Assembly (NCBI GenBank): GCA_003049465.1
Contig: PYSS01000225.1
Coordinates: forward strand, 1-28,638
Reading direction: 5' to 3'
Source of the DNA: Magnaporthiopsis rhizophila
Taxonomy: Eukaryota; Ascomycota; Sordariomycetes; Magnaporthales; Magnaporthaceae
DNA: 28,638 nucleotides
Numbering within the stretch: the stretch's first letter is position 1; every line of letters starts with the position of its first letter. Under the pieces are notes generated by a model. That model did not search any database. It had not been told where the DNA came from and was given only the letters and a program-made list of their open reading frames with translations. Below, piece after piece: positions 21,801 to 28,638 of this stretch. Made by a program: the position numbers and the translations under genes.

Positions 21801-22845
21801 ATAAAAATCAATCCAAACCAAAAATAAAAAATCGAGAAAATCCTTAATAATACGGTATATTACCGCAAATAATGGTATTTAATTAAATAAATAGGATAAG
21901 GCCATAAATATAACATATAAAAAAAGAAATTTAGGAATTGCCAAAAATTTTAGAAAAATATCAGCAAAAGCAATTATAAAAAAATTAACAAGAAAAAGAA
22001 AATTTAACCTAACAGTATATTATTATATATAGCAAAATATTATTATATTAAAAATTGCACTAAATATTAAACCCAATACCTTTTATTTAAGGAATAAATA
22101 TACTGCTATTATGCCCTGCAACTAAAAAGATTGGTTAAAAAAGGCAATAACCAACCAAAATAAAAAAAGCAAACAGATTTAGGTTTGGATTAACCAAAGG
22201 ATTGGCCCAGCCCGGGGATAGCAAAAAAAGTTCGGGAAGCAAAAAATTAAAAAGGGCAAAGATTTATACGGCTGCCTTTTCGGCCTCCTCCTGTATAACC
22301 CGCTCCAGCTCCTTAATATTGTTAATACCATAAAAAAAATACAAAGCTTTTTTTTAACCAAAAATCCTTTTGCTTTTGCAAATGCTTAAATCGGCTATAA
22401 CAAGCACAATGCTTTTTTTTATCCAATTATTAAACATTTAATATTTTTTTATAACCCTAACCTTAAGGGGCTTTTATTTATTGGTAATGGTAATTAATAA
22501 TACAAAACTGTGCAAAACAAAGGCCAAATATGTTCTATTCCGAACAATTAATATAAAGGTATTTTTTGTACCGAAACAAATTTTAAAAAGCAGCAAAACA
22601 CTTACCCCGTTTAAAAACCTTATAATAATAGGAACAAAAAGGCATAGCAATAAAAAATGCAAGGACCAAAACAAATAAATCCTTATGCTAAAGGGTTTTT
22701 ATTTCGCAAAGGGGCATTTTTATACCTAACCAGATATTTTGTTAAAACCAGGGTGGGTAAAAAAAAGAAAAACAAAAACTTACTGGTTAATAAGGATAAA
22801 AAATATAGGTATAACCAAAAAATTTGGCTTTAAAAAAAAACCTAA
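21801..22845 (+). other. gypsy-1 tail between pol and 3' LTR
   Basis: About 1 kb after the HPVFHVSLL-type box. No chromodomain could be recognised. A somewhat less mutated patch lies at 22180-22320. The 65-codon plus frame 22481-22678, rich in K, T and N, has no motif, and an antisense frame covers the same bases. It may be a decayed pol C-terminus plus untranslated region. Confidence 0.45.
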
Positions 22846-23343
22846 TATTATAACCGCATTACGCCCGGAAAGGATAAAAGGATTGGGGCTAACCCCCAGC
22901 AATACGCCTTAACCCCGCAGCAAAATAGCACAATCAGGTTATATAATATCAGAAAAAAAATTTGGATTTATTTTTAAAAAATAACAAATCCACAAATCCA
23001 AAAAAAATCTCAGGATTTATTTGCAAAAATAACAAATCCATAAATCCAAAAGGGATTTTTGGATTTATCTGCAAAAATAACAGATTCATAAACCCAGGGA
23101 ATTAGTATAAAAAAAATCCAATTATAAAAAGGGCAGCAACCTTCAGGTATTAAGGTAATTTTAACTAAGGCTTTAATATTAATTAACCTAAAATAGCTCC
23201 AAAATACCCTTTTGGGGCAAGTAATAACAAATAACTATTTTACTAAACCCCAGATCACGTGCAAGGCAACCTTGCAACCCAGTACTGCTTAACACCGCCC
23301 TGAGGTGCCTTACCCTAGAAGTAAAAGGCCTGTGATTGTAATA
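22846..23343 (+). repeat. gypsy-1 3' LTR (498 bp)
   Basis: It begins TATTATAACC, where the 5' LTR has TGTTACGACC, and ends GTAATA, where the 5' LTR has GTAACA. The TG and CA ends have both decayed to TA. It is 96 bp longer than the 5' LTR because a unit of about 46-48 bp is present about three times (22953-23099) rather than once. Its inner, left part is heavily mutated, and its outer, right part is better preserved than the 5' LTR equivalent. Confidence 0.92.
22953..23099. repeat. Tandem triplication inside the 3' LTR
   Basis: Three units start near 22961, 23012 and 23054. Each has GGATTTAT, a spacer with AAAAATAACA and then AATCC-type words. Each unit contains an inverted pair, TTTGGATTT-like and AAATCCA-like, so each could fold into a hairpin. 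The 5' LTR has one such unit at 12577-12623. Confidence 0.85.
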
Positions 23344-23348
23344 TTTCA
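23344..23348. repeat. 5-bp target-site duplication, right copy (TTTCA)
   Basis: This follows the decayed LTR end and matches TTCCA at 12462-12466 except for one C-to-T change. LINE2 homology to LINE1 resumes here. Confidence 0.85.
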
Positions 23349-25735
23349 TTTTTTCCTGCATTTTTCGGATATGTTAGGTTTAATTTAGCTTGGAGTTAAT
23401 CCATAATCCTAAAATGCGGATACTTTTTTTAATATTTTTAAGCCTTGCCGTTATATTTCCGAAATATAATAGCAGGATAGGTGCAAATTTTTATCTTTTT
23501 ATTAACCATATTAATTGGTACTTCCCTGGGTCAAATTTGGCGCCAAATTTGCCTGCCTATTCTAAATATACTTTATGGGCATTTTGCAGCCTTTTTGCAA
23601 TATTGGTTGCGTTACCGTCGAAATTAATCAGGTTAATATTATTTGCGAATCCCGTGGCTATCACTCCTTTTACCTCCCTCAGCTTTTTATACAGCCCTAT
23701 TATATAAAGGATAAATAATTAGGAAAATTGGGGATTTTTGGGGTACCCTGCAGGGTACCTGTAATATTTTGGTATTTTTCCCGTCAAAATGCAATGCGGT
23801 TTTCCTATTGCTTAAAAAACTGCCTAATAATTGGATAATTTATTATAAAAATTGGTAAAAATATAGTTTATCGAAAAGGCATATATATAATATTATATCG
23901 AAAATTTTGCTAATATTTAATAATAAAAACCCTATTATTGCTTTTGTATTTTATACGGTATTTATTATATTAGTTACAAATTATATGGCTATTTTTATTA
24001 ATTTGTTTTGTTTATTACCCATCTGTTTATCGAAAAATAGCTGATAAATTTTTATAGTATTGCGGATGCGGTTCGCCAAAATCTTTTCCAGCATTTTACT
24101 TATTATGTTTAACAAGGCAATTAATTTTTAAGCTTTTATTGTTACCGGATCCTTATTTAATTTTTGTAGGATAATGGTGCAAAATTGCCGGAATTTTGCC
24201 GGGAAATATCCAATATTTGTGCAGGTAAAATACAGTTTTGCCGGGGCATTATAAAGGGCCGGGCCTATTATTAACAGGCCTTTATTAGGAATGCCCGATA
24301 GGCCGGGGGCTTTTTATAGGCCGGTATTTCGAAGGATTTTTATTACCTTTTTTGCTAATATCTCCCTGCAAATGTTTAAAATATTTTGAGGTGCTGGGGG
24401 GTTTGGTCATATATTATTCATATTTATTATAAAATGCGGGAAAAAAAATTTCCGCAATGCCTTTTTTTGCTTATTTTATTATAATTATCCCTTTTTTTGG
24501 TAGTTTTAGGATCCGTAAATATGGTGGGAGCAGGGGTTGGTGGTTTATTTTTTTCGCCCATTTTATAATGGTTTATATGCCTTTTGTATTTTCCTTTTTG
24601 CTTGTTTCGTGCATTGCTATATGCTATATATATTTTATTACAGCCTTTATTGCTATTTTCCTTATTTTTATTGATTTTTTTAATCGTTGCTATATATTTT
24701 CCGATTTTTTTTTTCATTTTTGTTTGGCTAAGTGTTTATTTCGGAATAATTGAAAGCTTTTTTCGGTTTACCAGTTTTGCTTTTTTTTCCCTTTCCGGAT
24801 CGGAACTGCTAAATCCTTATTTTTTGATTATTATTATTAATTTATCGATTTTGTTATCGATAATTGCTAAATTGCTAAAAGGTTGTAATATAAATGTGAT
24901 CCGGCTCGAAGCAAAATTTCTTGCTAATTTTTTATCCATTTTTCTCCAGTTTTATTTTTTTTTTATAAATAGGCGGGTATTAAAGATGGTGATTATTATT
25001 CCCGAATAATTATTGCTATTTTGCTTTTATTTTTTGGGGCTTTTAATAGCCAGATCGTTTGTTACCCAGGTAAAATTTATAATTATATTCCTGCATTTTA
25101 GTGCTAATTGTATGGGTATATTGCGGCAGGTTAATAAATATATATTCCATACTTTAATAAACCTTATTAGCTTGGATATTTTTAAATGTATAAAAGGGTT
25201 TAAATTTTTCCTGGATATCCATTTATTATAATCAAGGTTTAAATTTTTTATTAAAAGATTGTAACTTTTTGGCAGGGTTATGGCTAGTTTATTTAATAGG
25301 GTATATTATTTTATTAAGGATATGTTTCCGGGGATTGCTAAATATACTGATCATATTGTAATATTCTCCTTTTCGGTCCCAATTATTATTTTACACCAAT
25401 CGGGTTTTGTTTTGTATGTTACAATATATAGCATTAACTTAATATAAATAACTGCCCTTATCAGGGGTGGTGGAGGGATTGGGGCTAGGGATAAAAAGGG
25501 TGCTTTATATTTTCCCCCCATATTTAGTGTTAGGAAGGTTTTTTTTGTTTTTGTGGTATTTTATATATATTGGATATTTTTTTTCCCTGCCCAGCTTAGG
25601 TATTTAGCTATTTTTGTTCTGTTTTTTGGGGGTTTCTGCATTGCTAAAATGTTAAGGTAACCACTTTTTGCCAGCAATGCGTCCAATCCCTTTGGTTTTT
25701 TCCTTATATTCCATTAAAAATTCATAATTATTATT
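23349..25735 (-). pseudogene. LINE2 ORF2 pseudogene: endonuclease and reverse transcriptase
   Basis: The minus strand reads from an endonuclease start, MNFxWNIRKKPKGLDALLA (about 25725-25655), through NILAMQKP and IIINFTWVTNDLA. The reverse transcriptase then begins KAPGLSGIPN (about 24320), with IALLNIISKMLEKILANRI (about 24120-24060), DKQMGNKQNK for DTQMGARxNR, and LLLNISKIFD for LLSLDISGAFD. VPCRVPQKSP (about 23755-23727) stands for VPAGVPQGSP. The catalytic GFADD is seen as GFANN (23632-23649), then KFGAKFDPGKYQLI and ILGLWINSKL (about 23435-23385). It is joined to the C-terminal part at 9592-12466 across the gypsy-1 insertion. It is better preserved than LINE1. Plus-strand frames 24457-25009 are antisense shadows. 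Confidence 0.9.
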
Positions 25736-27560
25736 ATTGGTTGGTATATTAAATATTTGCCTCCGTGGTCCTTTAGGGTTTGTTATCCTTTTTATAACCC
25801 TATTTTAAAATTGAGCTGTAAAAAAGGATAGCTGTTCCTGGCTAAATTAGTTTATTATTTTCCGAAAAGGTGAAAAGATTATTAATATCGCTGGTTTTGC
25901 TTCCGCGCAATTCGATTCCGGTATGGCCGGTTTGCGGGGGATTTGCGATAAAATTTTGGGGCGGTTATTATATATAAAGCTATATATTGCTATTTCCTTA
26001 CCGCTTTTTGCTTTATTTATATATAATTCCTGCAATTTTATAAAAGGGTAACCCTTTTTTTCCCGCTTGGATTATTTATTGGGCTGGGTAAATCATTTTT
26101 CCTTTTTAATAATAAGCTTATCCGCGGGGGTATCGGTTGGGTTACTGTTAAATTAATAATAATAAGTATCATTATCGATCTCAAAATCCTTAATAAGCTT
26201 ATTAACGGGCTAATCGCCGGGTTAATTACTGGGTTAATTGGCTAATTTATCGCCGGATTATCCATTTGTATCCTGTTTTTAATCCTTTTGGTTTCCTTTC
26301 CTGGCAGGGTTTTTGCTGCTTTTTTTATAATTTTTTCCGTATAATAATATATTAGGATAGCATTTTTTTTAAATATTATAGGGGTATAATTTTCCTATTA
26401 TAGGCTAGATTATTTATATTTCGCGGTATTTTTTCTCGATATGCCTTTTATACCATATATCCGCCTGGTTCCCTAAAAATATCTTCCTTTTTTCGTATAT
26501 TATTCATCTTTTTATATAAAGGTCCGCTTAATGTGATTCTGCCGCAATCTTTTTGCAGGATGGGATTCGATTTAGCCTTTCCGATAAAAATTGTTTTCCG
26601 GTTGGATCCTAGCCTTTTATTCCCCACTGATCGGGTATTAAAAATAAAGGGCTTTACGGTAACCTTGCTAGCAGGGTTGGGGCTTTTTTAAAATGGATCG
26701 GTTTAATTACCCAAATATTATATTATTTTTATTAGGCTTATTTCCGTACTGGGCATTTTTACTAATAAAATAAATATTTAATTTTATTATATAAAATATA
26801 AAATGCCCCGCTGGTATTTATCGGCAACCTTACAGCTGCTTTTTTCGCATTTTTCGCATTTTTTATCGTTATATTTTTTCGAGCTGCACTATACACAGGC
26901 CCTATTTAGCTTGCAGGAGGGGTTTTTATAGCCCCAATTTTGTCATTTAAAGCATTAGGCTATCCTTAATTCGGGATTAAAAAAATAACACTGGTACATC
27001 GCCCCATTCCATTTAAAATAGTTTTTTTATAATTAAATTGCTCCCTTAATTTTGGTAAATTGGATAAATATTATTATAATTGATTTATTATTCCGCCTTT
27101 TTTATACTGCAACCAAAATGCTTTGGATATTATTAATTTTATTATTTATATTTCATTTGTTAACCAGTTCGGATTAGGAAGGCATTTTTTTATCCTCGTT
27201 TAAATAAAGTTGCAATATATTTGTAAAAATATTTGCAAAAATATTTTTAATTATTATTATAACCGTTAACTATTTGATAAATAAGGGGCGATTTGCATAA
27301 TTTCCGGTACAGCTTATTTTTATAAAACCTGCGTACCAAAAGTATGGCCAATAATATTTTAAAAGGTTATCGGATCTGTTTATCGCATCCCATATACCTT
27401 TTGGGGTTTCCGCCTTATTTTTGTGCATTTTTATTACCTTAAGGCTTTTTTTTCCGCTTTTTCTTTATTTTTTTATCCCTGAAATATGGTTTAATATTGC
27501 TTAACAAATGCTAATGGGCCGTTTCGACCCATCCGGAACCTAGGGTGGTATTACAAATAA
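25736..27560 (-). other. Presumed 5' part of LINE2, ORF1 not firmly identified
   Basis: This lies upstream of the LINE2 endonuclease on the minus strand, where ORF1 of a two-ORF LINE should be. LINE1 has no counterpart in the window, so the element boundary cannot be drawn by comparison. The minus strand has a 62-codon open stretch (25847-26035) without motif, a cysteine-rich segment (26820-26905) and otherwise stop-rich sequence. No other gene was recognised. Confidence 0.4.
26820..26905 (-). pseudogene. Cysteine-rich segment, possible zinc-binding region
   Basis: The minus-strand frame reads RACV-stop-CSSKKYNDKKCEKCEKSSCKV. The spacing C-x2-C...C-x2-C-x4-C is suggestive of a nucleic-acid-binding cysteine cluster, either a decayed LINE ORF1 knuckle or a fungal Cys-rich DNA-binding region. 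A further Cys lies upstream in NPSCKLN. Family unknown; the resemblance is weak because decay can create or remove Cys codons. Confidence 0.35.
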
Positions 27561-28638
27561 TTATAATCTTTTTAAATTGAATTTTTTTACTTATTTGCCT
27601 GGTATAACAGTAAAAATTTTATTATCGATCATTGCCACCCTTTAAAACAAAATTATAATAGCCCAAATCCAAATAAATAAAAATAAGCTCAAAATTACCC
27701 AAATATCGATAATAATAACCAAACTCCAAAAAATAAATATATAATTTAATACGGAAAATAACCGATTAATATAATAATTAGTGTAATAACCGGCCCGGCT
27801 ATTGCTATTTAACCCTAACACCCCAATTATACCAATTATTATTATTTTAAATACCTTAATCCTACCCTTACCCTTATTTTTACCTAATATTAGCAAATTA
27901 CCATACCAACTCCCAATTTTACCAAAAATATAATAATATTCTGTGTTATAAGCGCGAAACCGTTTACCTTTTTAAATATTTATATGGATAGTATCCAGCG
28001 TTAAAAAGATGTATCACGTAAAAATCGCTGCTTAATATTAAATTTACCTTTAATACTCCTTTTATGATATATTAATAACCCAAATATTATATACCCCGCA
28101 ATACCTTTAAAAAAAAGCATATAAATATATTTAAAATACCGTTAATTTAATAATAACAAATATATAAAACTTTTCCGCCTGAACCAAAGACCTTTCCAAT
28201 TATACCTTTTTATTTTACCTATTAAACCCAGTTGATAAAATCCAATATACCAAAATAGCAATTTGCTGAAATTTTAATATTTTAAATTAAAAAAATACCA
28301 GATTCGATAATTTTATTAATATCTTTATCCGATTGGCAAATATAAGCAGATATCCGGCAAATATATAAATAAAAATTTTAAAAAATAAAATTAGCACCGA
28401 ACTTTCCAGGGCCGTTATTTACCAAATTAATAAACCGGAACGTGAGGATTTTAATAGGTGGATTAAAATATACCGGAACCTGTTTAATAATTTGCAAACC
28501 ATATATATAAATCGAACCAGGAAAATATAACCCCAATGATAAAACCAGGCAATTATTTGCCAAATCCGATCCCAGCCCAAAGAAAAACCCGATGAATCTT
28601 AATAAAATTATAACCGGATTATAAAAATTATTTATCGA
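27561..28638 (+). pseudogene. Possible gag of another LTR retrotransposon, runs off the window
   Basis: From about 28290 the plus strand reads, across frames, ILLISLSDWQI-like sequence. It continues as KISTELSRAVIYQINKPE and then EDFNRWIKIYRNLFNNLQ (about 28385-28493). This resembles the end of a Ty3/gypsy capsid region, with a structure such as L-K-x-K-[IL]-S-x-E-L followed by D-F-x-x-W. Upstream (28030-28130) FNTPFMIY and a PRNTFKKKHI stretch could be the capsid N-terminal half. It reads in the opposite orientation to LINE2 and its sequence differs from gypsy-1 gag. The minus frames 27642-27896 and 28378-28563 are shadows. The family is tentative. Confidence 0.4.

Larger units (their letters stand above)
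12467..23343 (+). mobile_element. Ty3/gypsy retrotransposon (gypsy-1) inserted in LINE2
   Basis: A 10.9-kb plus-strand element bounded by LTRs (12467-12868 and 22846-23343) and a 5-bp duplication. Internal order is gag with zinc knuckle, an unresolved stretch where protease should lie, reverse transcriptase, RNase H and integrase, which is the Ty3/gypsy order. The integrase is split by a 3.4-kb DNA transposon. Without that, the element is about 7.5 kb. All coding regions carry many stops and frame changes. Neither a tRNA primer site after the 5' LTR nor a convincing polypurine tract was recognised, although AAAAAAAAA occurs at 22832-22840 just before the 3' LTR. Confidence 0.93.

Noticed and set aside
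22179..22361. Short minus frame with RRRPKRQPY as a possible DNA-binding gene
   Set aside because: 60 codons inside the gypsy-1 tail, with no recognised domain. The patch is merely less A+T-rich.
23741..23758. Perfect 18-bp palindrome GGTACCCTGCAGGGTACC
   Set aside because: It encodes the VPxxVP part of the reverse-transcriptase VPAGVPQGSP motif on the minus strand, and LINE1 keeps only part of it. The symmetry is a coincidence of the codons.

Overview
This window is a strongly A+T-rich, repeat-only stretch of a eukaryotic nuclear genome, most likely a filamentous ascomycete (Pezizomycotina). The evidence is a Tad1-like LINE, several Ty3/gypsy retrotransposons, and pervasive C-to-T / G-to-A decay that looks like repeat-induced point mutation (RIP). 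I found no intact gene, rRNA, tRNA or CRISPR array. Every recognisable protein is a pseudogene with many stops. The open frames longer than about 60 codons are fragments or antisense shadows of dead transposon genes.

Layout. Positions 1-5296 hold one decayed LINE copy on the minus strand (LINE1), with its 3' end against an (AT)n tract at the left edge. From 5297 to about 9591 lies a second, minus-strand element with Ty3/gypsy integrase remains (gypsy-2). It appears to have landed in LINE1, and it contains an unidentified decayed open frame and a TTTA microsatellite around a single N. From 9592 a second copy of the same LINE (LINE2, minus strand) begins. It is split at 12466 by a 10.9-kb Ty3/gypsy element on the plus strand (gypsy-1, 12467-23343) and resumes at 23344-25735 or beyond. 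Gypsy-1 has both LTRs, a 5-bp target duplication, gag, reverse transcriptase, RNase H and integrase. Its integrase is itself split by a 3.4-kb terminal-inverted-repeat DNA transposon (about 17710-21076). The right end (about 25736-28638) holds the presumed upstream part of LINE2, with a cysteine-rich stretch, and then plus-strand sequence resembling the gag of a further LTR element.

The best-supported story is a three-level nest: a DNA transposon inside the integrase of a gypsy element, which sits inside the reverse-transcriptase gene of a LINE. The second LINE copy in the same window serves as the uninterrupted reference. Decay has replaced catalytic residues in characteristic ways: DD to NN in two reverse transcriptases, and the D, D and E of one integrase to N, N and K. 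All homology calls were made by eye from decayed translations, without database searches.
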